A stretch of DNA of 64,000 nucleotides from Labrys sp. KNU-23 (GTDB lineage: Bacteria > Pseudomonadota > Alphaproteobacteria > Rhizobiales > Labraceae). The position numbers were made by a program, and so were the translations under genes. The DNA lies in NCBI RefSeq assembly GCF_008330945.1, contig NZ_CP043489.1, forward strand, positions 2,987,501-3,051,500, given 5' to 3'. Positions 25,657 through 33,188 of this stretch are shown here, one piece after another. Under the pieces are notes generated by a model, which saw only the letters and a list, made by a program, of their open reading frames with translations, did no database searches and was not told the DNA's origin. Position 1 is the first letter of the stretch; each line of letters opens with the position of its first letter.

Positions 25657-25974
25657 TCACTTCGGACGGGACGCTTTTTCGGCGAGGCCGGACTGGCCGG
25701 TGCGCCGCTCGAGCTCCTGCAAGACCGAAGCCAGCGGGATGTTGCGCGCCTTGAGGCCGACCATGAGATGGTAGAGCACGTCGGCGGCTTCGGCGACGAT
25801 GGGGCCTTCTTCCCCCTCGGTGAGGGCGATGACGAGTTCCACCGCCTCCTCCCCGAACTTCTTGGCGGCACGCGGCGGCCCGCCTGCGAGCAGCTTGGCG
25901 GTCCAGGACTGCTCCGGCGGTGCCTTCGCCCGCTCGGCCACCCGGGCTTCGAGATCAGTCAAGGAAAAGCTCAT
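25657..25974 (-). CDS. hisE: Phosphoribosyl-ATP pyrophosphohydrolase
   Basis: A 105-residue enzyme removing pyrophosphate from phosphoribosyl-ATP, the second step of histidine synthesis. The MazG-like helical fold carries the metal-binding pattern KKFGEEAVELVIAL (about 38-51) and EAADVLYHLMVGL (about 72-84). The frame is open far upstream through hisF, but the start MSFSLTDLEARV overlaps the hisF stop in ATGA, so translation is coupled. It is not fused to hisI here. Confidence 0.95.
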   Translation of the reverse strand: MSFSLTDLEARVAERAKAPPEQSWTAKLLAGGPPRAAKKFGEEAVELVIALTEGEEGPIVAEAADVLYHLMVGLKARNIPLASVLQELERRTGQSGLAEKASRPK

Positions 25975-26756
25975 GCTGCCAATCCGTCGAGACGCATCGG
26001 CAGGCCCGCTTCGGCCATATAGGTCTTGGCCTGCCGGATCGAGAAGGTGCCGAAATGGAAGATCGAGGCGGCCAGAACCGCGCTGGCATGACCGTCGCGC
26101 ACGCCTTCGACCAGATGTTCGAGCGTGCCAACGCCGCCCGAGGCGATCACCGGCACGCCGACCCTGTCGGCGATGGCACGCGTGAGATCGAGGTCGAAGC
26201 CGATCTTGGTGCCGTCGCGGTCCATGGAGGTGAGCAGCAATTCGCCGGCACCGAGCCGCACCACGTCCTCGGCGAAGGCGATGGCGTCGATGCCGGTCGA
26301 CCGGCGGCCGCCATGGGTGAAGATCTCCCAGCGAGGGGCCGTGCCTTCGGTCGAGACCCTCTTGGCGTCGATGGCGACGACGATGCATTGCTGGCCGAAC
26401 TTCTCGGCCGCGCGGGCGACGAATTGCCTGTCCGCCACGGCGGCCGAATTGATAGAGACCTTGTCGGCGCCGGCGAGAAGGAGCTGGCGGATATCCTCGA
26501 CCGCGCGCACGCCGCCGCCGACGGTGAGCGGCATGAAGCAGGCTTCGGCGGTGCGGCTGATCACGTCGAGCAGCAGACCGCGATTCTCGTGGGTGGCGGC
26601 GATGTCGAGGAAGCACAATTCGTCGGCGCCGGCCTGATCATAGGCGCGCGCACTCTCGACCGGATCGCCGGCATCGACGAGATCGACGAAGTTCACGCCC
26701 TTGACGACACGGCCGTCCTTGACGTCGAGGCAGGGGATCACGCGGGCTTTGAGCAT
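25971..26756 (-). CDS. hisF: Imidazole glycerol phosphate synthase, cyclase subunit
   Basis: A 261-residue (beta/alpha)8-barrel that pairs with HisH to form imidazole-glycerol phosphate and AICAR. It begins MLKARVIPCLDVKDGRVVKG, with the catalytic Asp11. The second catalytic Asp lies in SMDRDGTKIGFD, and the phosphate-binding end is VIASGGVGTLEHL. hisA is 80 bp upstream, and hisE overlaps the 3' end by 4 bp. Confidence 0.97.
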   Translation of the reverse strand: MLKARVIPCLDVKDGRVVKGVNFVDLVDAGDPVESARAYDQAGADELCFLDIAATHENRGLLLDVISRTAEACFMPLTVGGGVRAVEDIRQLLLAGADKVSINSAAVADRQFVARAAEKFGQQCIVVAIDAKRVSTEGTAPRWEIFTHGGRRSTGIDAIAFAEDVVRLGAGELLLTSMDRDGTKIGFDLDLTRAIADRVGVPVIASGGVGTLEHLVEGVRDGHASAVLAASIFHFGTFSIRQAKTYMAEAGLPMRLDGLAA

Positions 26757-26836
26757 CGACCTTCTTGACCGGAACTGCGGGCCGTTGCCGGCACCATGAC
26801 AGAATTATAGAGGAAAATCACGCGGTTCGCCCCAGG

Positions 26837-27577
26837 TCAGGCCGTCTTGCTCAACAGAGCGAGAGCCTCGTGCGGATCGAGGCGGCGATCATAGAGCGCG
26901 CGACCGGCAATGGCGCCCTCGAGCAGGGCGGCATCGGGCTGGACCAGACGCTCGACGTCGGCGATCGAGGCAAGACCGCCCGAAGCGATCACCGGGATCG
27001 AGACCGCCCGGGCCAGGGCCAGCGTGCCGTCCCAGTCGATGCCCTTGAGCATGCCGTCCCGCGCAATGTTGGTGTAGATGATGGCGGAGACGCCGGCATC
27101 CTCGAAGCGCTTGGCGATTTCCTCCGCGGTCACGGTGGAGACCTCGGCCCAGCCCTCGACCGCGACGAGGCCGTCGCGCGCGTCGAGACCGACGGCGATC
27201 TGTCCCGGAAAGGCCTTGGCGGCTTCCTTGACGAAGGCGGGATCGCGTACGGCGGCGGTGCCGATGATCACCCGCGCGATGCCCTTGTCGAGCCAGGCCG
27301 CCACGGTCGTGAAGTCGCGGATGCCGCCGCCGAGCTGCACCTTCATGGTGCAGGCGGCGAGGATACGCTCCACGGCCGCCGAGTTCATCGGCTTGCCGGC
27401 GAAGGCGCCGTCGAGATCGACGACGTGGAGGTAGGAAAAGCCCATATCCTCGAAGGCGATCGCCTGTTCGGCCGGATCGTCGTTGAAGACGGTGGCCTGG
27501 GCCATGTCGCCCTGGACGAGGCGCACGCAGCGCCCTTCCTTGAGATCGATTGCAGGAAAGAGGATCACGGGCGCCAC
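26837..27577 (-). CDS. hisA: Phosphoribosylformimino-5-aminoimidazole carboxamide ribotide isomerase
   Basis: A 246-residue barrel enzyme catalysing the Amadori rearrangement in histidine synthesis. The N terminus MAPVILFPAIDLKEGRCVRL carries catalytic Asp11, and VQLGGGIRD and VIASGGLASIADVERL are the phosphate-binding segments. The second catalytic Asp lies in NIARDGMLKG. The start overlaps the hisH 3' end by 13 bp, consistent with coupling within the operon. Confidence 0.97.
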   Translation of the reverse strand: MAPVILFPAIDLKEGRCVRLVQGDMAQATVFNDDPAEQAIAFEDMGFSYLHVVDLDGAFAGKPMNSAAVERILAACTMKVQLGGGIRDFTTVAAWLDKGIARVIIGTAAVRDPAFVKEAAKAFPGQIAVGLDARDGLVAVEGWAEVSTVTAEEIAKRFEDAGVSAIIYTNIARDGMLKGIDWDGTLALARAVSIPVIASGGLASIADVERLVQPDAALLEGAIAGRALYDRRLDPHEALALLSKTA

Positions 27578-28215
27578 CGCAGGAAGTTGGCGATCAGGGC
27601 AAGACCGAGGGCCTGGCTCTTTTCGGGATGAAACTGGGTTCCCACCATGTTGGCGCGGCCGATCATGGCCGTGACCGGGCCGCCATAATCGGCCTCGGCG
27701 ATCACGTCGGCCGGATCGGCGGCCGCCAGATGATAGGAATGGACGAAATAGGCGTGCAAACCGGAGGGACCGGTCGGGATGCCGGCAAGGAGGGCGTGCT
27801 CGCGCCTGGTGGACAGCGTGTTCCAGCCCATATGCGGCACTTTGAGAGCAGGATCCACAGGCTGGATCGCCTTGACGTCGCCGCCGATCCAGCCGAGCCC
27901 TTCGGTGGTCTCGAATTCGAGCCCGCGTTCGGCCATCAGCTGCATGCCGACGCAGATGCCGAGAAAGGGGCGTCCCTTGGTGGTCACGGCATGGCCGAGC
28001 GCCTCGATCATCCCTGATACGGCGCTCAGGCCGCGCTTGCAGTCCGCATAGGCGCCCACGCCCGGCAGTACGACATGATCGGCGCCGGCCACCCGCTCGG
28101 GATCACTGGTCACTTCGATGACGACGGGCAAGCCAGCTTCGGCTGCGGCGCGTTCGAAGGCCTTGCGGGCGGAGTGCAGATTCCCCGAGCCATAGTCGAT
28201 GATGGTTGCGATCAA
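27565..28215 (-). CDS. hisH: Imidazole glycerol phosphate synthase, glutamine amidotransferase subunit (TTG start)
   Basis: A 216-residue class I amidotransferase that delivers ammonia to HisF. The nucleophile Cys is in FLGICVGMQLMAE and the His/Glu pair in QFHPEKSQ. No ATG or GTG lies at the expected position. The best start is TTG at 28215, giving MIATIIDYGSGNLHS, which matches the family N terminus. It is preceded by GGAAGAAAG and overlaps the DUF2628 stop in TTGA. A nearby ATG is in another frame. The upstream extension of the frame belongs to DUF2628 DNA and is not family-like. Confidence 0.93.
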   Translation of the reverse strand: MIATIIDYGSGNLHSARKAFERAAAEAGLPVVIEVTSDPERVAGADHVVLPGVGAYADCKRGLSAVSGMIEALGHAVTTKGRPFLGICVGMQLMAERGLEFETTEGLGWIGGDVKAIQPVDPALKVPHMGWNTLSTRREHALLAGIPTGPSGLHAYFVHSYHLAAADPADVIAEADYGGPVTAMIGRANMVGTQFHPEKSQALGLALIANFLRWRP

Positions 28216-28727
28216 GGCTTTCTTCCATGCGGTTCGGGAAAGACGCCGAGCACGCCCGGCGAGCCGCCGCTCTGGCCAACGCTTGACGACCAGGGGCCGG
28301 GAAATTCGGTGCTGGACGTGTGTTGGCCCGGCGCGATCGGAGAGGCGAGGGGGCGGCCTTCGAAATGGCGTTGCTCGGCCTCGTCGAGAGAGTGGCCGGA
28401 GGCGATGCCGGTGAAGCGCCAGCCTTGCCGACGCATGGTCCAGCTGCGCAGGGCATTTGCCTCCAGGGCAAAGCACAGGCTGACCAGCAGCGAGACGATG
28501 GCGGCTGCGCGCTGGTCCAGCGACAGGACGGATGTCAGCACGGCGAGAGTCACCTGCAGTGCCAGCCAGGCCAGGAACACCAGCCACATCTTGCGCCACA
28601 ACAGCCAGACCGGCGTGACGAGGAAGGCACCGAGGCTGAAGCCGTCCTTGACGAAGACGGACTTGTCGGCGGCCTCCAGCGTGCCGGAAGCGGTCTTGGC
28701 GGGCTCGAAAACGAACCAGCTCGGCAT
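28212..28727 (-). CDS. DUF2628 domain-containing membrane protein
   Basis: A 171-residue protein with two to three hydrophobic segments (LGAFLVTPVWLLWRKMWLVF and LALQVTLAVLT..., then AAAIVSLLVSLCFALEANAL), matching the DUF2628 layout. The C-terminal 50 residues are polar and Pro/Gly/Ser-rich. It sits 4 bp after hisB and overlaps the hisH start, a conserved insertion in Hyphomicrobiales his operons. No link to histidine synthesis is known; it may simply be carried in the operon. Confidence 0.88.
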   Translation of the reverse strand: MPSWFVFEPAKTASGTLEAADKSVFVKDGFSLGAFLVTPVWLLWRKMWLVFLAWLALQVTLAVLTSVLSLDQRAAAIVSLLVSLCFALEANALRSWTMRRQGWRFTGIASGHSLDEAEQRHFEGRPLASPIAPGQHTSSTEFPGPWSSSVGQSGGSPGVLGVFPEPHGRKP

Positions 28728-28731
28728 CGTC

Positions 28732-29325
28732 TCAGCCTCCGAGCTTGCCCTTGGTGGTCGGCAATTGGCCTTCCTGGCGCGGGTCGATGGCGATAGCCGA
28801 CTTCAGGGCTCGAGCGAGCGCCTTGAAGCAGCTTTCGGCGATGTGATGGGCGTTGCTGCCATAGAGCGTCTCGACATGCAGCGTGATGCCGGCATTCATG
28901 GCGAAGGCCTGGAACCATTCGCGCACCAGTTCGGTGTCGAAGGTGCCGATCTTCTCGCGTGGGAAGTCGACCTTGAACACCAGGAAAGGGCGGCCTGAAA
29001 TGTCGATGGCGGCGCGCGTCAGCGTCTCGTCCATGGGCAGATAGGCATCGGCATAGCGCGTGACGCCCTTGAGGTCGCCCAGCGCCTTGCGGATGGCCTG
29101 TCCCAGGGCGATGCCGGTATCCTCGACGGCATGGTGGTCGTCGATATGCAGGTCGCCCTTGGTGCGCACGCTGATGTCGATCAGCGAATGGCGGGCGAGT
29201 TGGTCGAGCATATGGTCGAAGAAGCCGACACCGGTGGCAATGTCATGCTTGCCGGTGCCGTCGAGCCCGACGGTCACGGACACCGACGTTTCATTGGTGA
29301 CGCGCTCGATCGACGCGCTGCGCAT
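28732..29325 (-). CDS. hisB: Imidazoleglycerol-phosphate dehydratase
   Basis: A 197-residue monofunctional dehydratase of histidine synthesis, without the HAD phosphatase domain of enterobacterial HisB. The metal-binding His clusters are GVGFFDHMLDQLARHS, DDHHAVEDTGI and GSNAHHIAESCFKA. The start MRSASIERVTNETSV is chosen by family length; 36 extra upstream codons are rejected. It is the first gene of the hisB-DUF2628-hisHAFE-coaA cluster, so the promoter should lie between 29326 and about 29570. Confidence 0.96.
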   Translation of the reverse strand: MRSASIERVTNETSVSVTVGLDGTGKHDIATGVGFFDHMLDQLARHSLIDISVRTKGDLHIDDHHAVEDTGIALGQAIRKALGDLKGVTRYADAYLPMDETLTRAAIDISGRPFLVFKVDFPREKIGTFDTELVREWFQAFAMNAGITLHVETLYGSNAHHIAESCFKALARALKSAIAIDPRQEGQLPTTKGKLGG

Positions 29326-29574
29326 GGCTGACCCCGCTAGAACCTTGTGCCGAAAGACGATGGCGACCTTCGGCATCGGGCGATGCAACGACAATGAGGG
29401 CGCTGGGCCGGATTCGAGGATCGAGCCCGGCACACCCCAGGAGGCAGCCTTATAGCGGGGCCGCGGGTGTGGGGAAAGCCTGTATTGTGCGGTGCATTCA
29501 CGCAGAAACGTGCTCTGCGATACAGCGCATCCATGCCATCATGATTATCAGGGGTAGGAACCGGGCGCGGGAGT

Positions 29575-29670
29575 GTTTTGCGATTTGACGGAATTCGGCA
29601 AGAATCGCAAAGACGCGTCGAAACAGGGAGCTGGGGCGAACAAGCGTTTCCGTCGAGACGCGCTTTGCTC
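29575..29670. repeat. Rep-A dispersed repeat, copy 3
   Basis: TTTTGCGATTTGA, GAATCGCAAAGACGCGTCGAAACAG and ending GACGCGCTTTGCTC: the most complete Rep-A copy. It occupies part of the 370-bp gap between hisB and the serpin and ends 25 bp before the serpin start. The remainder (29326-29574) should hold the hisB promoter; I see no gene there. Confidence 0.7.
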
Positions 29671-29695
29671 CGGAGCCCGCCGAGGAGGATGGGGC

Positions 29696-30955
29696 ATGGG
29701 CCGCCGCGCAGAGTTTGCAGTATCGAGGAGAGCCCTGATGATCCTCGGCTTGCTGGCCGCCTTGCCGTTGGAGGCCGAGGCGGCGCCCAAGCCCAAATCG
29801 GCCGATGCCAAACCCGCGGAGGCCAAGGCCGAGAAGGCGAAATCGGCTTCGAGCGCCGTGTCACAGGCCTCCGCCCGTTTCGGCTTCGATCTGCTTACCA
29901 CGCTCGGCAAGACAGCAGCGAGCGAGCCCAATCTCGTGGTCTCCCCGGCCAGCCTGGCCGCCGCCTTCTCGTTGCTCGATCTCGGCGCCAGCCCGAAGCT
30001 GCATGCCGCGCTGCTCAAGACATTGCGGCTCGAAGGCAAGGCCGGTGATTTCGCAAAACTGCGCCAGAGCCTGTTGCCCCTGATCGCGGGCGGTAAAGCC
30101 GAAAGCCCGCTGACGGGCATCGGCGCTGTTTATTTCGACCGGGAGGCTGATCCCAAGCCGGCCGCCGTGACGAAGTTGAAGCAGGCAGGCGCGACGGTCG
30201 AGGTCACCGATCTCGCCAGTCCGGCGACGCGCGATGCCATCAACGCCCTGGTCAAGGAGCGCACGCACGGGCTCATCCCCAGCCTTATCGACAATCCCCT
30301 GCACAAGGGCGGCCTCGTCGTGCTCAATGCCCTTCATTTCAAGGACGAGTGGCGCATGGCCTTCGATCCCGCCCAGACCGGCGAGACCGATTTCCACTTG
30401 GCCGAGGGCGGCGCGGCCAAGGTGGCGATGATGCATTCGGGCTCGACGCCGCGGCTTGCCCGCCAGGACGGGCGCTTCATCGGCGTTTCCTTGCCCTACC
30501 GTACCAAGGGCTATGCGCTGATCCTGATTACCACCACCGACAAGCCGGCCGGCCTTGCTGATTTTTCGGAAGTCTCGGGCTGGCTGACGGGCGAGGGTTT
30601 TGCGGAACTGACCGGCACGGTTGCCTTGCCACGCCTCGCGATCAAGGCTGGCGGTGACCTCAGGGCCAGCCTGGATGGCCTCGGGCTCGATCCGGCTGCC
30701 GGGGCTCCGGATGCGCTGCGCCAGTTCTCGGCCAAGCCGCAGAAGATCGACGAGATCATCCAGAAGGTCGTGATCGCCGTTGACGAGAAGGGAACCGAAG
30801 CGGCGGCGGCCACCGCCATCACCTCCCGCAGCCTTGCCGACAAGCCCGAGCTCTCCTTCGTCGCCGACAAGCCCTTCCTGTTCGCCTTGCGCGATGAGAC
30901 CAGCGGCCAGACCCTGATTGCCGGCTATGTCGGCGATGCATCCAAGGCGCAATAG
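29696..30955 (+). CDS. Serpin family protease inhibitor, exported
   Basis: A 419-residue serpin. A twin-arginine-like signal (SRRALM, 10-15, then a Leu/Ala-rich core to about residue 29) suggests export. Serpin blocks include VVSPASLAAAFSLLDLGA, NALHFKDEWRMAFDP and VADKPFLFALRDETSG. The reactive-centre hinge DEKGTEAAAATA is of the inhibitory type (small residues P12-P9), with P15 Gly at residue 366. Gapless alignment with alpha-1-antitrypsin places P1-P1' at Leu380-Ala381, predicting chymotrypsin- or elastase-like targets. The start is fixed by GAGGAGG before the ATG; the frame is open 41 codons further, but only through Rep-A DNA. Serpins are uncommon in Alphaproteobacteria. Confidence 0.9.
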   Translation: MGRRAEFAVSRRALMILGLLAALPLEAEAAPKPKSADAKPAEAKAEKAKSASSAVSQASARFGFDLLTTLGKTAASEPNLVVSPASLAAAFSLLDLGASPKLHAALLKTLRLEGKAGDFAKLRQSLLPLIAGGKAESPLTGIGAVYFDREADPKPAAVTKLKQAGATVEVTDLASPATRDAINALVKERTHGLIPSLIDNPLHKGGLVVLNALHFKDEWRMAFDPAQTGETDFHLAEGGAAKVAMMHSGSTPRLARQDGRFIGVSLPYRTKGYALILITTTDKPAGLADFSEVSGWLTGEGFAELTGTVALPRLAIKAGGDLRASLDGLGLDPAAGAPDALRQFSAKPQKIDEIIQKVVIAVDEKGTEAAAATAITSRSLADKPELSFVADKPFLFALRDETSGQTLIAGYVGDASKAQ

Positions 30956-31211
30956 CGCCTCGTTGGATGGGGCGATCTCCTTTGCTCCATGACAGGATGG
31001 AGCGGGAGCGATCGTCTTCAAAACCACTGCCGATGACGGCTGGCGAAGGTGGTCGATCTGGAGAGCGACCCGCAAGGGAAGGTTGCGCTCGCTGCCTGCG
31101 ATCGGATTTCTTTTTTGCGGTGATCCGCTTCCCTTCTGTTGCGACGCGGCGTCGAGCGCTATCTAACTAGCACTCCTTTCGAGACGCCCTGGAATTCCGA
31201 GGAACTGCCTG

Positions 31212-32153
31212 ATGAAGCTCAACGTTGCCGTGCAGATGGATCCGATCGAGCGCATCAACATCAAGGGGGATTCCACGTTCGCCCTGATGCTGGAGGCACA
31301 GGCGCGCGGCCATTCGCTCGCCGTCTACATGCCCGATACGCTGTCCCAGCGGGGCGGCATCGTCTCCGCGCAGGTGCGGCCTGTTACCGTGCAGGATATC
31401 GAGGGTGATCACGTCAAGGCCGGCTCGGAAGAACGAACCGATCTCTCGCGCTTCGACGTGGTGCTGCTGCGCCAGGATCCGCCCTTCGACATGGCCTATG
31501 TCACCACCACCCACATGCTGGAGCGCATCCATCCCAGGACGCTGGTGGTGAACGACCCCTTCCACGTGCGCAACGCGCCCGAGAAGATTCTGGTCACCGA
31601 GTTTCCGGACCTGATGCCGGCCACGCTGATCACCCGCGACCGCGCCGAGATCGAGGCCTTCCGGGCCGAGCATGGCGATGTGGTGATGAAGCCGCTCTAT
31701 GGCAATGGCGGCGCGGCCGTGTTCAAGGTGAGCAGGCAGGATCCGAATTTCGGCTCGCTCTACGATCTCTTCGCCTCTCTGTCGCGCGAGCCCTGGGTGG
31801 TGCAGCATTTCCTGCCCAAGGTCTCCGACGGCGACAAGCGCATCATCCTGGTCGACGGTGTCGCTGCCGGCGCCGTCAACCGGGTGCCGCAACCGGGAGA
31901 CATCCGCTCCAACATGGTGCGCGGCGGTGCGGCCAGGCCGACCGACCTTTCGCCGCGTGAACAGGAAATTTGCGAACGAATCGGACCGACCCTGCGCGAC
32001 AAGGGCCTGCTGTTCACGGGAATCGACGTGATCGACGGGCATCTTACCGAGATCAATGTGACCTCGCCGACAGGCCTGCGGGCGATCAAGCGGCTCGGCG
32101 GCCCGGATCTGGCCGCCCAGATCTGGGATGCGATCGAGGAAAAACGACGCTGA
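31212..32153 (+). CDS. gshB: Glutathione synthase
   Basis: A 313-residue ATP-grasp ligase joining gamma-glutamylcysteine and glycine. Family blocks are VAVQMDPIERINIKGDSTFALM at the N terminus (about 5-26), LRQDPPFDMAYVTTTHMLE, VMKPLYGNGGAAVF (ATP-binding) and the C-terminal INVTSPTGLRAI. It is monocistronic as far as visible. The 256-bp upstream region (30956-31211) contains a hairpin repeat at 30969-31012 resembling that at 22412-22454, and a TTCTTTTTTG stretch near 31110. Confidence 0.97.
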   Translation: MKLNVAVQMDPIERINIKGDSTFALMLEAQARGHSLAVYMPDTLSQRGGIVSAQVRPVTVQDIEGDHVKAGSEERTDLSRFDVVLLRQDPPFDMAYVTTTHMLERIHPRTLVVNDPFHVRNAPEKILVTEFPDLMPATLITRDRAEIEAFRAEHGDVVMKPLYGNGGAAVFKVSRQDPNFGSLYDLFASLSREPWVVQHFLPKVSDGDKRIILVDGVAAGAVNRVPQPGDIRSNMVRGGAARPTDLSPREQEICERIGPTLRDKGLLFTGIDVIDGHLTEINVTSPTGLRAIKRLGGPDLAAQIWDAIEEKRR

Positions 32154-32305
32154 GTGCCTTTTGGGTGCATTTCGTGCAGCTTCCGTAGGGAAAGTCGCAC
32201 TTTGCGGTGGCGCCTTCGGGCAAATCATGCCCTAATATTCCACGCTTGTTTCGACCAGCAAATAACTGTGTCCGATGCATCGTGATCCAGGAGGAATGCA
32301 CGCCG

Positions 32306-32641
32306 ATGTCTGATCTGGCTACCTACGTCGCTGATATCAAGAAATACACGTCCAGTGTGAACGAAGCCGCTGTCGCTGGCATCGTGAAACATCTCGGCAT
32401 TGCTCTGCGTAATCGCGACTCTTCGCTCGTCGCCGGCAAGGATCCCACTGAACTTGCCCGCGTTCGTGACAGTTTCCTCAAGAAGAAGCTCGCCCTGACG
32501 GATGCCGACGACAAGCTCGACGCAGCCGTTGCCGCGGTGATCGAGAAGCTCAAGGCCGACAATTCGAAGTCACGCGTGACGGTGTATTACCTGCTTGCCG
32601 AGCACTACAAGAAGCTCGACCTCTTTGTGAAATCCGCCTGA
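32306..32641 (+). CDS. DUF2853 family protein
   Basis: A 111-residue cytosolic, mainly helical protein matching DUF2853. It begins MSDLATYVADIKKYTSSVNE and contains VKHLGIALRNRDSSLVAGKD and SRVTVYYLLAEHYKKLD. The start is chosen at this ATG, 12 bp after AGGAGGA; the longer frame from 32207 is rejected. The family has a small helical fold but no assigned function. It is followed by a strong terminator. Confidence 0.87.
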   Translation: MSDLATYVADIKKYTSSVNEAAVAGIVKHLGIALRNRDSSLVAGKDPTELARVRDSFLKKKLALTDADDKLDAAVAAVIEKLKADNSKSRVTVYYLLAEHYKKLDLFVKSA

Positions 32642-32700
32642 TTCTTGTCGCAGCGCGTCCGTCGCGCTGCTCGCTTGGGTAACTTTATGATACAGAAAAG

Positions 32701-32726
32701 CCCCGTGGAATTGCCGCGGGGTTTTT
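32701..32726 (+). terminator. Rho-independent terminator of DUF2853 gene
   Basis: Stem CCCCGTGG/CCGCGGGG with a 5-nt loop followed by TTTTT. Confidence 0.85.
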
Positions 32727-33188
32727 CGTTGGCGCTTCCTGATACAAAAATTACAAACGCCACGAAAATGTCAGATTCCGATTGCCGAAAACGCATAAAA
32801 AGGCTTCCATACGCGCCAACTGGGCAAGGGGCGTAACGTCGGGTATGGTTTGGAGCTAGATGAGGCCAAAGTGGCCGGTCGGGAGGCGCAACGCAGCCGG
32901 GACATGCATTCCAGGTGAGCGGAGCGATGCTGCAGACGGCCATTCGTCGCCTTACCGCCTTCGGAGGCGCTGCGGATTTGGCCGATGAGCAGGTCGTTTC
33001 AGCCACGGGCTTTGCCTGTGGCGGGCGCAACAAGCCGAGAGGCTTGCGTCCTCGAACTTCTTCTCCTCGGCTCGAAACGCCCCTATCTGGCCTGAAACCA
33101 CGACTGACGGCACGCTCTGAAATGCCCATTCGGCGTTTGCGTTCGCTTGAAGGCGGACGGAACAATGCACCATGACAGTGGGGAACAA
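32727..33188. other. dppA upstream region
   Basis: About 460 bp with no convincing gene on either strand. An AT-rich patch at 32735-32815 could hold promoters. No palindromic operator or tRNA-like fold was found. Presumably the dpp promoter and leader lie here. Confidence 0.4.

Noticed and set aside
28103..28471. ATG-initiated frame near hisH as an alternative hisH start
   Set aside because: It is out of frame with the HisH motifs; the TTG with TTGA overlap gives the correct N terminus.
29573..29695. Extended 5' end of the serpin gene
   Set aside because: The extra 41 codons start at TTG and consist of Rep-A repeat DNA. GAGGAGG at 29682-29688 sets the start at 29696, which also gives a signal peptide at the N terminus.
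30956..31211. Interval inspected for tRNA or small RNA genes upstream of gshB
   Set aside because: No cloverleaf or terminator-bounded transcript could be recognised; only a short hairpin repeat is present.
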